Numbered from the stretch's first letter, positions 37,627-47,006 are shown. The stretch: 64,000 nucleotides of DNA from JAXMCI01 sp046349435 (GCA_046349435.1 JAXMCI010000006.1:62001-126000), one strand, 5' to 3'. Program-made: numbers and translations. Notes: generated by a model from the letters alone, not told the origin.

Positions 37627-37657
37627 TCCCACCGCCGCAGCTGTGGCGGCGGTGGGA
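37627..37657. repeat. Intercistronic hairpin after the binding-protein gene
   Basis: The arms TCCCACCGCCGC (37627-37638) and GCGGCGGTGGGA (37646-37657) pair perfectly over 12 bp around a 7-nt loop, just 17 bp after the binding-protein stop and 10 bp before the permease start. No T-run follows, so it is more likely an mRNA stabiliser or attenuator than a terminator. Confidence 0.6.
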
Positions 37658-37667
37658 ACCACCCGCC

Positions 37668-38672
37668 GTGAGCGAGGTCGGCGCCCCCGCCCGCCGGCGC
37701 CGCGGCGCCAGCCTCTGGGGCTACGCCGCCAGCCGGCTGGTCACCACGCTGATGGTGATCGTCGGGGCCATCGCGCTGCTCTTCGTCGTCACGCTGTTCG
37801 TGCCGGGCGACCTCGCCACCGCGTTGCTCGGGCCGCGCGCCAGCCCGGCGATGGTCGCGGCGTTCGCCCACCGCATGGGGCTCGACCTGCCGGTCCACGA
37901 GCGCCTCTGGGTCTTCTTCTCCCAGGTGCTGCAGGGCGATCTCGGCACCGACGTCGTCTCCGGCCGGCCGATCCTCGACATGGTGCTGGAGGTGCTGCCG
38001 CAGACGCTGGCGCTGGCCGGCGCGGCGATCGGCCTCGGCGTGGCGGCGGGCCTGCCGCTCGGCTGCTACGCCGCCACCCATCGCGGCAGCCTGGGCGACC
38101 AGATCACCGCCGTGCTCAGCGTCGGGCTGATCGCCACGCCGACCTTCGTCGTCGCCGTCTATCTGCTGCTGATCTTCTCCATCTGGCTCAGCTGGTTCCC
38201 GGTGATCGGCGCCGGCGCGTCCGGCGACCTCGGCGACCAGCTGCTCCACCTCGTGCTGCCGGCCGTCGCGCTGGCGGTCGGCTGGATCGGCTACATCGCC
38301 CGGCTGATCCGCTCCTCCCTGCTGGAGGTGCTCGAGGAGCCCTATCTGCGGACCGCGCGGGCCTATGGCGTGGCCCGCTGGCGGGTGCTCTACAAGTACG
38401 CCCTCAAGCTCGCCTGCATCCCGACTCTCGCCATCCTCGGCCTCGGCATCGGCGACCTGCTCGCCGGCGCGGTCTTCGTCGAGATCATCTTCGCGCGGCC
38501 CGGCATCGGCACGCTGATCTACGGCGCCATCCGCAACCGCAACTATCCCGTCGTCCAGGGCGGCGTGCTCGCCGTCGTCGTGCTCTTCGTGATGACCAAC
38601 CTGCTGGTCGACCTCAGCTATGGCTGGCTCGACCCGCGGGTCCGCCGCGACCTCGGCAAGTCCGGCCGATGA
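37668..38672 (+). CDS. Dpp-family ABC importer permease 1 (DppB type)
   Basis: An inner-membrane permease of 334 residues starting with GTG. It has six membrane helices, the first at about 22-48. The N-terminal signature of DppB-type permeases (F-V-x-F-VPGD-A-LLG) is present in VTLFVPGDLATALLGPRA. The coupling loop is EEPYLRTARAYGVARWRVLYKYALK (about 222-246). It ends in a 4-nt overlap (ATGA) with the next permease gene. Confidence 0.93.
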   Translation: MSEVGAPARRRRGASLWGYAASRLVTTLMVIVGAIALLFVVTLFVPGDLATALLGPRASPAMVAAFAHRMGLDLPVHERLWVFFSQVLQGDLGTDVVSGRPILDMVLEVLPQTLALAGAAIGLGVAAGLPLGCYAATHRGSLGDQITAVLSVGLIATPTFVVAVYLLLIFSIWLSWFPVIGAGASGDLGDQLLHLVLPAVALAVGWIGYIARLIRSSLLEVLEEPYLRTARAYGVARWRVLYKYALKLACIPTLAILGLGIGDLLAGAVFVEIIFARPGIGTLIYGAIRNRNYPVVQGGVLAVVVLFVMTNLLVDLSYGWLDPRVRRDLGKSGR

Positions 38673-39529
38673 TCGCTGCGATGGTCCCCGGCACCGGCCA
38701 GGTGCTGCGCCGCATCTGGTCGACCCCGACCGGCCGGATCGGGGCGGTCGCGGTGGCGATCATCCTGGCCCTCGCCCTGCTGGCCCCGCTGGTCGCCCCC
38801 TACGGCCCGACCCGGATCGACGTGCCGCACCGGCTCGAGGGCCCGAGCTGGGCGCACTGGATGGGGACGGACCAGCTCGGCCGCGACCTCTTCTCGCGCA
38901 TCATCCATGGCGCCCGGGTGGCGGTGCTCATCTCGCTGGCGGTGATCGGGCTGGCGCTCTCCGTCGGGCTGGTGCTCGGCATGGCGGCGGCCCTGGCGCC
39001 GCGCCAGGGCGAGCGCGTCATCCTGGTGCTGTTCGACATCGTCAGCTCCTTCCCCAGCATCATCCTGGCGCTGGCCCTGGTGGCGCTGTTCGGCCCCGGC
39101 CTCACCAACCTCGTGGTGCTGGTGGCCGTCGTCTTCGTGCCGCATTTCGGCCGGGTGACGCGGGCCCAGACGCTGGCGATCAAGAACGCCCCCTTCCTCG
39201 AGGCCGAGCGCGTGCTCGGCGCCTCGCTGCCGCGCCGGGTGCTGGTCCACATCCTGCCCAACATCGTCGGGCCGATCCTGGTGCTGGCCAGCATGGACGT
39301 GCCGGTCGTGATCACCATCGAGGCCGGCCTCTCCTTCCTCGGCATCGGCGTGCAGCCGCCGCTCGCCAGCTGGGGCAGCCTGCTGCGCGACGGCTACACC
39401 TACCTGCAGCAATCGGCCTGGCCGACCGTCTTCTCGGCCGGCGCGCTGACCGTCGCCACCCTGGGCTCGACCCTGTTCGGCGAGGCGCTGCGCGACGCCA
39501 TCGACCCCAAGCTCAGGGGCGACCGGTGA
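38669..39529 (+). CDS. Dpp-family ABC importer permease 2 (DppC type)
   Basis: The partner permease, 286 residues. It carries the DppC-type N-terminal helix, the P-HWMGTDQLGRDLFSRIIHGAR motif (about 52-76) and the coupling loop LEAERVLGASLPRRVLVHILPN. TIEAGLSFLGIGVQPP is the C-terminal family mark. It overlaps both neighbours by 4 nt (ATGA and GTGA), so the three genes are tightly coupled. Confidence 0.93.
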   Translation: MIAAMVPGTGQVLRRIWSTPTGRIGAVAVAIILALALLAPLVAPYGPTRIDVPHRLEGPSWAHWMGTDQLGRDLFSRIIHGARVAVLISLAVIGLALSVGLVLGMAAALAPRQGERVILVLFDIVSSFPSIILALALVALFGPGLTNLVVLVAVVFVPHFGRVTRAQTLAIKNAPFLEAERVLGASLPRRVLVHILPNIVGPILVLASMDVPVVITIEAGLSFLGIGVQPPLASWGSLLRDGYTYLQQSAWPTVFSAGALTVATLGSTLFGEALRDAIDPKLRGDR

Positions 39530-40488
39530 GCGGCGCGCTGGCCCGGATCGAGGACGCCTCGGTCGGCTTCGCCACGGCGCGTGGCCTGGTCCGCGCGCTC
39601 GACCGGGTGACGCTGGAGATCCCGCCCAACCGCATCGTCGGCGTGGTCGGCGAGTCCGGCAGCGGCAAGTCGACCCTGGCGCTGGCCCTGCTCGGGCTGC
39701 TTCCCGGCAACCTCGCCGCGGCGAGCGGACGGCTGGTGTTCGAGGGCGAGACCTTCGAGCTCGCCGACCGCGCGGCGCTGGCCCGGCTGCGCGGCAATCG
39801 CGCCGCCATGGTGTTCCAGGACCCGATGACCTCGCTCAACCCGGTCTTCACCGTCGGGACCCAGCTGGTCGACGCCCAGCGCGCCAAGTTCGGCCGGCTC
39901 GGCACCGCGGCGCTGCGCGGCCGCGCCGCCGCCATGCTGGCCAAGGTCGGCATCCCCGAGGCGGCCGCCCGGCTCGACGACTACCCGCACCAGTTCAGCG
40001 GCGGGATGCGCCAGCGCATCATGATCGCCATGGCGCTGCTGGTCGAGCCGCGGCTGCTGATCGCCGACGAGGCGACCACCGCGCTCGACGTCACCATCGA
40101 AGCGCAGATCGTCGCCGAGCTCGACCGGCTGCGCCAGGAGTTCCAGGGCTCGATCCTGTTCATCTCGCACTCCCTCGGCCTGGTCTCCGAGCTCTGCGAC
40201 GAGGTGGTGGTGATGTATGCCGGCCATGTCGTCGAGAGCGGCCCGGTGGCCCGCATCTTCCTCGAGCCGGCCCACCCCTACACCCGGGCGCTGCTCGCCT
40301 GCGAGCTCGAGGAGGGCGGCGCCGAGCGCCGCTTCCGCAGCATCGGCGGCGAGGTTCCCGACCTGGCGCGACCGCCGGCCGGCTGCGTCTTCGCGCCGCG
40401 CTGCCCGCACGCCTTCGCGCGTTGCGCCGAGCCGCCGCCGCTGACCGAGCGCGGCGACGGCCGGCGCGCCGCCTGCTGGCTGCCATGA
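39526..40488 (+). CDS. Dpp-family ABC importer ATPase 1 (DppD type)
   Basis: A cytoplasmic ATPase of 320 residues from a GTG start. Walker A is GESGSGKST (about 43-51), the Q-loop VFQDPMTSLNP, signature FSGGMRQR, and Walker B LLIADEATTALD. The C-terminal oligopeptide-type extension holds four cysteines (GCVFAPRCPHAFARC...CW) that in relatives bind an iron-sulfur cluster. It overlaps the upstream and downstream genes by 4 nt. Confidence 0.93.
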   Translation: MSGALARIEDASVGFATARGLVRALDRVTLEIPPNRIVGVVGESGSGKSTLALALLGLLPGNLAAASGRLVFEGETFELADRAALARLRGNRAAMVFQDPMTSLNPVFTVGTQLVDAQRAKFGRLGTAALRGRAAAMLAKVGIPEAAARLDDYPHQFSGGMRQRIMIAMALLVEPRLLIADEATTALDVTIEAQIVAELDRLRQEFQGSILFISHSLGLVSELCDEVVVMYAGHVVESGPVARIFLEPAHPYTRALLACELEEGGAERRFRSIGGEVPDLARPPAGCVFAPRCPHAFARCAEPPPLTERGDGRRAACWLP

Positions 40489-41426
40489 CCGCGCAGCCGC
40501 TGCTCGAGGTCGACGGCCTCGACGTCGTCTATGAGAACGGCTTGCACGCCGTGCGCGCCGCCAGCCTGGTGCTCGCCGCGGGCGAGACGCTGGGCCTGGT
40601 CGGGGAGAGCGGCTGCGGCAAGAGCAGCCTGGTCCGCACCATCGTCGGGCTGCAACGGCCGGCGGCGGGCCGCATCGCGGTGGAGGACCGCGACCTGGCG
40701 CGGCTCGACCGGGCCGGGCGGCGCTGGCTCAGCCGCCGGGTGCAGATGATCTTCCAGGATCCGCTTTCGTCCCTGTCGCCGCGGCTGAGCATCGCGACGC
40801 TGCTCGCCGAGCCGCTGCGCATCCACGGGCTGAGCCGGGCCGAGCACTGGCCGCGCGTGCTGCAGCTCGCCGCCACGCTCGGGCTGGCCGAGGGCCTGCT
40901 GGCGAAATACCCGCACCAGGTGAGCGGCGGCCAGGCGCGGCGCGTCGGCATCGCACGCGCCCTGGTGCTGCAGCCCCGGCTGCTGATCGCCGACGAGCCG
41001 ACCGCCGGGCTCGACGTCTCGATCCAGGGCGACCTGCTCAACCTGATGGCCGAGCTGCAGGCCCGCCTCGGCCTCGCCTACCTGATCGTCAGCCACAATC
41101 TCGGCGTCATCCGCCGGGTGACCGACCGCATCGCCATCATGTATCTCGGCCGGATCGTCGAGACCGGCCCGACGACGCGGATCTTCGCCCGCCCGGCCCA
41201 TCCCTACACGGCCGGCCTGATCGCCGCCAGCCCGGTCATCGATCCGCTGAAGCAGCGGCCGCGCAACCTGCTCAAGGGCGAGATCCCGAGCCCCTTCGAC
41301 CCGCCGAGCGGCTGCGGCTTCCGCACCCGCTGCCCGCGCGCCGCCGCGCGCTGCGCCGCCGAGGCACCGGCCCTGGTCGACCGCGGCGGCGGCCGCATCG
41401 CCGCCTGCCATTTCCCGCTGGACTGA
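40485..41426 (+). CDS. Dpp-family ABC importer ATPase 2 (DppF type)
   Basis: The second ATPase, 313 residues. Walker A is GESGCGKSS, the Q-loop IFQDPLSSLSPR, signature VSGGQARR, and Walker B LLIADEPTAGLD. The C-terminal GCGFRTRCPRAAARC...C extension again carries the cysteine set. The second CocE hydrolase gene begins 14 bp after its stop, which places the hydrolase in the transporter operon. Confidence 0.93.
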   Translation: MTAQPLLEVDGLDVVYENGLHAVRAASLVLAAGETLGLVGESGCGKSSLVRTIVGLQRPAAGRIAVEDRDLARLDRAGRRWLSRRVQMIFQDPLSSLSPRLSIATLLAEPLRIHGLSRAEHWPRVLQLAATLGLAEGLLAKYPHQVSGGQARRVGIARALVLQPRLLIADEPTAGLDVSIQGDLLNLMAELQARLGLAYLIVSHNLGVIRRVTDRIAIMYLGRIVETGPTTRIFARPAHPYTAGLIAASPVIDPLKQRPRNLLKGEIPSPFDPPSGCGFRTRCPRAAARCAAEAPALVDRGGGRIAACHFPLD

Positions 41427-41440
41427 CCCGGAGGCCGCCG

Positions 41441-43444
41441 ATGGAACGCGAGATCCGCGAGATCGAGACGCTGTGGATCCCGATGCCGGACGGCGTCCGG
41501 CTCGCCGCGCGCGCCTGGATCCCGGTCGACGCCGAGGCCGACCCGGTGCCCGCCATCCTGGAATACATTCCCTATCGCCGGCGCGACGGGACGCGCGAGG
41601 GCGACGAGGAGACGCATCCCTGGTGGGCCCGCCAGGGCTATGCCTGCATCCGCCTCGACATCCGCGGGTCCGGCGATTCCGAGGGGATCATCCGCGACGA
41701 GTACCTGGCCCAGGAGCAGGACGACGCCGTCGCCGCCATCGCCTGGCTCGCCGCCCAGCCCTGGTGCAGCGGCAAGGTCGGCATGGTCGGCATCTCCTGG
41801 GGCGGCTTCAACGGGCTGCAGGTCGCCGCCCGCCGGCCGCCGGCTCTGGCCGCCGTGATCACCCTCTGCTCGACCGACGACCGTTACGCCGAGGACATGC
41901 ACTACATGGGCGGGGTGCCGATGGGCGACAACCTCGTCTGGGGCTCGATGTTCTTCGCCATCATGGCGCGCGCGCCCGACCCGGACGTCGTCGGGCCGGG
42001 CTGGCGCCAGCAGTGGATGGAGCGGCTCGAGGCGGTCGAGCCGGTCTTCGCCCGCTGGCTCGAGCACCCGCTGCGCGACGCCTACTGGCGGCACGGCTCG
42101 GTGTGCGAGGACTTCTCGGCGATCCGGTGCCCGGTCATGGCGGTGGGCGGCTGGGCCGACGGCTACAGCAACGCCGTCTTCCGCCTGCTCGCCGGGCTCG
42201 ACGTGCCGCGGCTCGGCATCGTCGGCGCCTGGGGCCACCGCTTCCCGCATGACGCGCTGCCCGGGCCCGGCATCGGCTTCCTGCAGGAAGGGTTGCGCTG
42301 GTGGGACCGCTGGCTGAAGGGCCGCGACACCGGCATCGAGCGCGAGCCGATGCTGCGCGCCTGGCTGCAGGACGGCGTGCCGCCGCTGGCGCACTATGAC
42401 GAGCGGCCGGGACGCTGGGTTGCCGAGCCTTCCTGGCCCAGCCCGCGCATCGCGCAGCGATCGCTGGCCCTGGCACCCGGCCGGCTGGCCGAGGCGCCCG
42501 GTCCCGACGCGGCGCTCGCCTGGCGCAGCCCGCAGACGGTCGGCGCCGCCGCCGGCGAGTGGTGCCCCTACGGGCTCGGCGGCGAGAGCCCGGAGATGCC
42601 GCTCGACCAGCGCATCGACGACGCCCTGTCGCTCTGCTTCGACGGCGACCCGCTGGCCGAGCCGCTCGCCATCCTGGGCGCGCCGGTGGCCGAGCTCGAG
42701 CTCTCGGTCGACCGCCCGGCCGCCTTCCTCTGCGCCCGGCTCTGCGAGGTCGCGCCGGACGGCGCCTCGACGCGCGTCAGCTTCGGCATCCTCAACCTGA
42801 CGCATGACGACGGCCACGGCACCGCGACGCCGCTCAGTCCCGGCGCGCGCCGCCGCGTCCGGCTGCAGCTCAACGAGGCCGGCCACCGCTTCCGTCCGGG
42901 ATGCCGGCTGCGGCTGGCGCTGTCGACCGCCTACTGGCCGATCGTCTGGCCCTCGCCCGAGCCGGTCACCCTCACCCTCTTCACGTCAGGCAGCCGCCTG
43001 CTGCTGCCGGTGCGCGACGGGAGCGCCGGCGAGCCGGCGGTAAGCTTCCCGCCGCCGCTGCGCCCGGCGGCCCGGCCGCGCACCGTGCTGCGCCCCGGCC
43101 GGGTCGAGCGGCGCATGGCGCTCGACATCGGCAGCGGCCGGCTGGAGAGCACCGTGCTGCGCGACGACGGCTGCAGCCGCATCGACGCGATCGGCGTCGA
43201 GACCGACCACGTCAAGGAGCTGCGCTACGAGATCCGCTCCGGCGACCCGGCCTCGGCCCGCGCCGAGACCCGCACCGCGCTGGTCAACCGCCACCCCGGC
43301 TGGGACACCCGGATCGCCGCCCGCACCGCGATCTCCTGCGACCGCGAGACCTTCCACGTCGAAGCCGAGCTGGAGGCCTTCGAGGACGGGCGGCGGGTCT
43401 TCTCGCGCAGCTGGACGCTGCCGGTGCGGCGGCGAGGAAACTAG
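41441..43444 (+). CDS. CocE/NonD-family serine hydrolase, copy 2
   Basis: A 667-residue paralogue of the hydrolase at 33922-35958. The triad is Ser119 (GISWGGFN), Asp240 (GGWADGYS) and His266 (GAWGHRFP), with the same EYIPYRRRDGT motif and a C-terminal jelly-roll domain. There is no signal peptide, so it acts in the cytosol. A CCGGAGG ribosome site precedes the ATG. It is the last gene of the importer operon. Family activities include X-Pro dipeptidyl peptidase, cocaine esterase, alpha-amino-acid ester hydrolase and glutaryl-7-ACA acylase; which applies is unknown. Confidence 0.88.
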   Translation: MEREIREIETLWIPMPDGVRLAARAWIPVDAEADPVPAILEYIPYRRRDGTREGDEETHPWWARQGYACIRLDIRGSGDSEGIIRDEYLAQEQDDAVAAIAWLAAQPWCSGKVGMVGISWGGFNGLQVAARRPPALAAVITLCSTDDRYAEDMHYMGGVPMGDNLVWGSMFFAIMARAPDPDVVGPGWRQQWMERLEAVEPVFARWLEHPLRDAYWRHGSVCEDFSAIRCPVMAVGGWADGYSNAVFRLLAGLDVPRLGIVGAWGHRFPHDALPGPGIGFLQEGLRWWDRWLKGRDTGIEREPMLRAWLQDGVPPLAHYDERPGRWVAEPSWPSPRIAQRSLALAPGRLAEAPGPDAALAWRSPQTVGAAAGEWCPYGLGGESPEMPLDQRIDDALSLCFDGDPLAEPLAILGAPVAELELSVDRPAAFLCARLCEVAPDGASTRVSFGILNLTHDDGHGTATPLSPGARRRVRLQLNEAGHRFRPGCRLRLALSTAYWPIVWPSPEPVTLTLFTSGSRLLLPVRDGSAGEPAVSFPPPLRPAARPRTVLRPGRVERRMALDIGSGRLESTVLRDDGCSRIDAIGVETDHVKELRYEIRSGDPASARAETRTALVNRHPGWDTRIAARTAISCDRETFHVEAELEAFEDGRRVFSRSWTLPVRRRGN

Positions 43445-43485
43445 GGATTCATTGGCCCGGACACATGTCCCCAGCCGCCCCCCCT

Positions 43486-43562
43486 TTGTCATGCCCGGGC
43501 TTGACCCGGGCATCCAGCTTGCGGCAGCCCTGGATTGCCGGGTCAAGCCCGGAAATGACAAG
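43486..43562 (+). repeat. Palindromic intergenic repeat, copy A
   Basis: A 77-nt element with TTGTCAT...ATGACAA ends and internal GGGCTTGACCC / GGGTCAAGCCC arms that can fold into a long hairpin. A second copy at 53903-53984 matches it at almost every position when reverse-complemented. Such elements are common intergenic repeats in alphaproteobacteria. It lies between the copy-2 CocE gene and the convergent amidohydrolase gene, where it could also help terminate both transcripts. Confidence 0.8.
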
Positions 43563-43619
43563 AAGAACGCAGGCCACTGCAAGTCTCGTCACCAGCTACG
43601 ACACCCTGCGTAGGAATGC

Positions 43620-45248
43620 TCAGCCCACTTCGCCCTGCCGGTCGAACGCCACCCGGCCCGCCAGCAGCGTGAGATCCGCCTCGACGTCCTTGAGGTCGGC
43701 CACCCCGGCCTGGAAGGGATCGCCGCTCAGCACCGCGATGTCGGCGACCTTGCCGGGCTCCAGCGTGCCGAGGCGGTCGTCGACGCCGCAGGCATAGGCG
43801 CCGTTCTCGGTGTAGGCCGAGAGCGCCTCGGCGAGGGTCAGGCGCTCCCCGGCGCCCAGCACCTCGCCGCCCAGCGTGGTGCGGGCCAGCGCGGCATGGA
43901 GGTTGACGAAGGGATTGACGTCGCTGACCGGCGTGTCGCTGCTCATCGCCGGCCTGAGGCCGCGGCGTTGCCAGCGCGCCATGGGATAGCAGCCGGCCGA
44001 GCGCTGCTCGCCCAGCACATCGAGGTAGGTGTCGCCGAAGTCCCGCACGAAGACCGGCTGCGGCGCCGGGATGAGGCCGAGGCGCTGCATCTCGCCCATC
44101 TGCCGCTCGTCGGTAAAGCCGCAGTGCTCGATGCGGTGGCGGCGGTGGCTGCAGATGCCGTCGGCGCAGGCCTTGTCGAAGGAGCGGATGGTCTGGTCGA
44201 TGGCGGCGTCGCCGATGGCGTGCACCGCCACCTGGAAGCCGCGGCGATGGTAGTGGCCCACCATCTCGTCGAGCTCGCGGTCGCTGAAGATCAGCACGCC
44301 GAGCTCGCCGTTGGCGTAGGGCTTCGACATGGCCGCGGTGCAGCCGCCGGCGCTGCCGTCCGTGAAGAACTTCACCGGCCCCACCCGCAGCATCCCGCTG
44401 CCCTTGCCCGTGAGGTAGCCCTTGGCGAAGGCCTCCTCGGCGATGCCGGCGGGGCCGCCGCCCATCGCCATGGTCATGCGCACCGGCAGGCGCCCGGCGC
44501 GCTCGGCCGCCTCGTAGGCCGCCACGTCGCGCCAGCCGCCGACCAGGCCGACGCAGGCGTCCATCACCGAGCCGATGCCGTAGGACAGGCAGCGCTGCCC
44601 GGCCAGCTCGATGGCCTCCACCAGCTCATCGACCTCGGGCACCGGCATGGCCTCGTGCATCGCCTCCTGCGCGCGCTCCTGCAGCAGGCCGGTCGGCTCG
44701 CCGTTCTCGCGCACGATGACGCCGCCCGGCGGGTTCGGCGTGTCGCGCGAGATGCCGGCGAGCTTCAGCGCCGCCGAGTTGGCCACGCCCATGTGGCCGC
44801 AGCAGCGGCCGAGCCAGACCGGATGATCGGGCGAGACCTTGTCGAGGTCCCAGCGCGTGGGATGGCGTTTGCCGGCCATGCGGTCGTGATCATAGCCGCT
44901 GCCGGTGATCCAGGTGCCCGGCGCCAGGCTCTGCGCCCGTCCGCCGACCAGATGCACGATGTCGGCCACGCTCGCGACGGCGCCCGGCCGGAGGTCGAGG
45001 CTCTTGGCCCGCCGGCCCAGCGACATGAGGTGCATGTGCGCATCATGGAAGGCCGGGATGGCGAGGCGCCCGCGCAGGTCGATGCGCCGCGTCCCGGGGC
45101 CGGCCAGCATCTCCACGTCGCTCGCCCGCCCCGCCGCCAGCACCTTGCCGCCGTGCAGCGCCAGCGCCTCGGCGGTGCCCTGCGCCAGGCCGCGCCAGAT
45201 GGGGCCGCCCGAGAGGATGGTGTCCGCCTTGCCGTCGATCGGGTTCAT
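43620..45248 (-). CDS. YtcJ-type amidohydrolase
   Basis: A metal-dependent amidohydrolase (amidohydrolase family 3) of 542 residues, starting at the ATG at 45246-45248 behind AGGGAG. The metal-binding motif is AFHDAHMH (about 67-74). Later marks are GSGYDHDRM, FFTDGSAGG, the VHAIGDAAID helix, HRIEHCGF and the SDTPVSDVNPF segment with the C-terminal Asp. EPGKVADIAVL is the usual closing strand. It probably hydrolyses an N-acyl or cyclic amide in the cytosol. It stands alone between a repeat and a divergent cyclase gene. Confidence 0.88.
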   Translation of the reverse strand: MNPIDGKADTILSGGPIWRGLAQGTAEALALHGGKVLAAGRASDVEMLAGPGTRRIDLRGRLAIPAFHDAHMHLMSLGRRAKSLDLRPGAVASVADIVHLVGGRAQSLAPGTWITGSGYDHDRMAGKRHPTRWDLDKVSPDHPVWLGRCCGHMGVANSAALKLAGISRDTPNPPGGVIVRENGEPTGLLQERAQEAMHEAMPVPEVDELVEAIELAGQRCLSYGIGSVMDACVGLVGGWRDVAAYEAAERAGRLPVRMTMAMGGGPAGIAEEAFAKGYLTGKGSGMLRVGPVKFFTDGSAGGCTAAMSKPYANGELGVLIFSDRELDEMVGHYHRRGFQVAVHAIGDAAIDQTIRSFDKACADGICSHRRHRIEHCGFTDERQMGEMQRLGLIPAPQPVFVRDFGDTYLDVLGEQRSAGCYPMARWQRRGLRPAMSSDTPVSDVNPFVNLHAALARTTLGGEVLGAGERLTLAEALSAYTENGAYACGVDDRLGTLEPGKVADIAVLSGDPFQAGVADLKDVEADLTLLAGRVAFDRQGEVG

Positions 45249-45542
45249 GCCTTGCTCCCTGCGTCGTTGCCACAAGCATAGCCTCCCGAGGCGCGGGAGA
45301 TGACAGTCCCCTGCCGGGTCGCTCATGGTGGTTGGGGCGGGCATGAGCCAGCCTCCGGCCCCCTGGTCGTCGCGAACGCGCGACGGTTCGGGTATGATCC
45401 CCGTGGGCTGAGATGCGGTGATCGACCGCGGCCCCCTGGCCGACCTGCATATGGCCGCGCCGCATCCAACCCCGCCGCCCGCGGCCAAGCTTGCGGCCTA
45501 GACAGCGTGACGTGCCAGCGCGCCTGACCATGGAGGAACACG

Positions 45543-47006
45543 ATGACCTCGATCGTGTCGGAGAAGCTTCTCGACGAGCGGCTCGCCAAGGTCGAGACGG
45601 CGCGGTCGTGGAGCCCGCGCCTGGTCTCGAAGCTCGAAGGCCATATCCGCTCGGCCGATGACGAGGCCCTGTTCCGCATCAATCCGCTCGCCTTCGCGGC
45701 CGAGCGGGGCCTGGCGGAGGACGAGGTGATCGATCTGCTGCTCCATGCAACCGCCACGGGACTCTTCCGCATGGACTGGCTGCTGCTCTGCCCGCAATGC
45801 GCCTGCGTCGTCGAGAGCCTGGCCACCCTCCGGGGAGTCCATCACTTCTATCACTGCAACGCCTGCCAGATCGACCTGGAGGCATCGCTCGACGACCACA
45901 TCGCCGTGACCTTCACGATCAGCCCGGAGATCCGCCCGATCGTCTTCCATCGCCCCGAGCAGCTCTCGCCCATGGACTACTGCTTCAAGTACGGGGCGAC
46001 GCGCGACGGCGTGCTGCCCGACGGCAGGCCCTTCGCGGACATCAAGGCGGCGCTGACCAAGGCGGTGAGCTACCTGCCGCCGGGCGAGACCACGCGGATG
46101 ACCGTCGAGGCCAGCGAGGGCACGATCTTCGGCGCGAGCCCCGAAGGCCGCGCCGGCCTGGTGCTCTCGATCGAGGGAACGCCGTCGCCGACCGGGCAGC
46201 TCAGGCAGGTCCTCTACGACCAGCCGGTGCGGGAGCACGCGACCGGCAGCGTGGCGCCGGGCTCGATCACCTTCGCGGTGACGAACGCCACCGGCGAGCG
46301 GGGAACGCTCTTCCTCGCCGTCCTGCCGCCCGGCGTGAGGGTCGGGCAGGCGCCGATCACCTTCCGTCCCTTCCTGACCGGCAAGCGCCTGCTGACGACC
46401 CAGGCCTTCCGCGATCTCTTCCGCTCCGAGGTGATCCGCGCGACCGAGGGCCTCGGCATCAAGGACATCACGCTGCTGTTCACCGACCTCAAGGGCTCGA
46501 CGGCGCTCTACGACCGGATCGGCGATCTCAACGCCTTCGCCCTCGTGCATCGGCATTTCGAGCGTCTGCAGGACATCACCGCCCGCTACCGCGGCGCCGT
46601 CATCAAGACCATCGGCGACGCGGTGATGGCGGCCTTCCTGAGCCCGGCGGACGCGCTGCAGGCCGCGCTCGCCATGCGCGTGGAGATCGCCGGCTTCAAC
46701 AGCGGCGAGCCCGACCGGCAGCTGCTGCTCAAGATCGGCATCCACAAGGGCGCCGCGATCGCCGTCACGCTGAACGAGCGCCTCGACTATTTCGGCCAGA
46801 CCGTCAACATCGCCGCCCGCGTGCAGCATCTCGCCGATGCCGACGAGATCTATGTCTCCGAGGCCGCATATCAGGACGCCGGCCTGCAAGCCGTCATCGA
46901 GCCATTCCAGGTCGAGTCGAGGATCGCCAGCCTGAGGGGCGTGCAGCAGGACCAGCGCGTCTTCCGCATCGCGCCGCCGGCCGCGCCGGCACCGCCCTCG
47001 GCATAG
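45543..47006 (+). CDS. DUF5939-type class III nucleotide cyclase with zinc-ribbon
   Basis: A soluble cyclase of 487 residues. The N-terminal half (about 10-290) resembles DUF5939 and contains a zinc-ribbon-like pair, Cys83-x2-Cys86 and Cys105-x2-Cys108. The C-terminal cyclase domain (about 305-480) has Asp315 (LFTDLKGST), the purine-specifying Lys355 and Asp359 (VIKTIGDAV), and Asn422/Arg426 (GQTVNIAARV), so it looks catalytically complete. A GGAGGAA ribosome site precedes the ATG. The 294-nt upstream gap holds a TATGAT -10-like hexamer near 45400 without a clear -35. The signal sensed is unknown; a redox or metal input through the Cys4 site is possible. Confidence 0.85.
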   Translation: MTSIVSEKLLDERLAKVETARSWSPRLVSKLEGHIRSADDEALFRINPLAFAAERGLAEDEVIDLLLHATATGLFRMDWLLLCPQCACVVESLATLRGVHHFYHCNACQIDLEASLDDHIAVTFTISPEIRPIVFHRPEQLSPMDYCFKYGATRDGVLPDGRPFADIKAALTKAVSYLPPGETTRMTVEASEGTIFGASPEGRAGLVLSIEGTPSPTGQLRQVLYDQPVREHATGSVAPGSITFAVTNATGERGTLFLAVLPPGVRVGQAPITFRPFLTGKRLLTTQAFRDLFRSEVIRATEGLGIKDITLLFTDLKGSTALYDRIGDLNAFALVHRHFERLQDITARYRGAVIKTIGDAVMAAFLSPADALQAALAMRVEIAGFNSGEPDRQLLLKIGIHKGAAIAVTLNERLDYFGQTVNIAARVQHLADADEIYVSEAAYQDAGLQAVIEPFQVESRIASLRGVQQDQRVFRIAPPAAPAPPSA

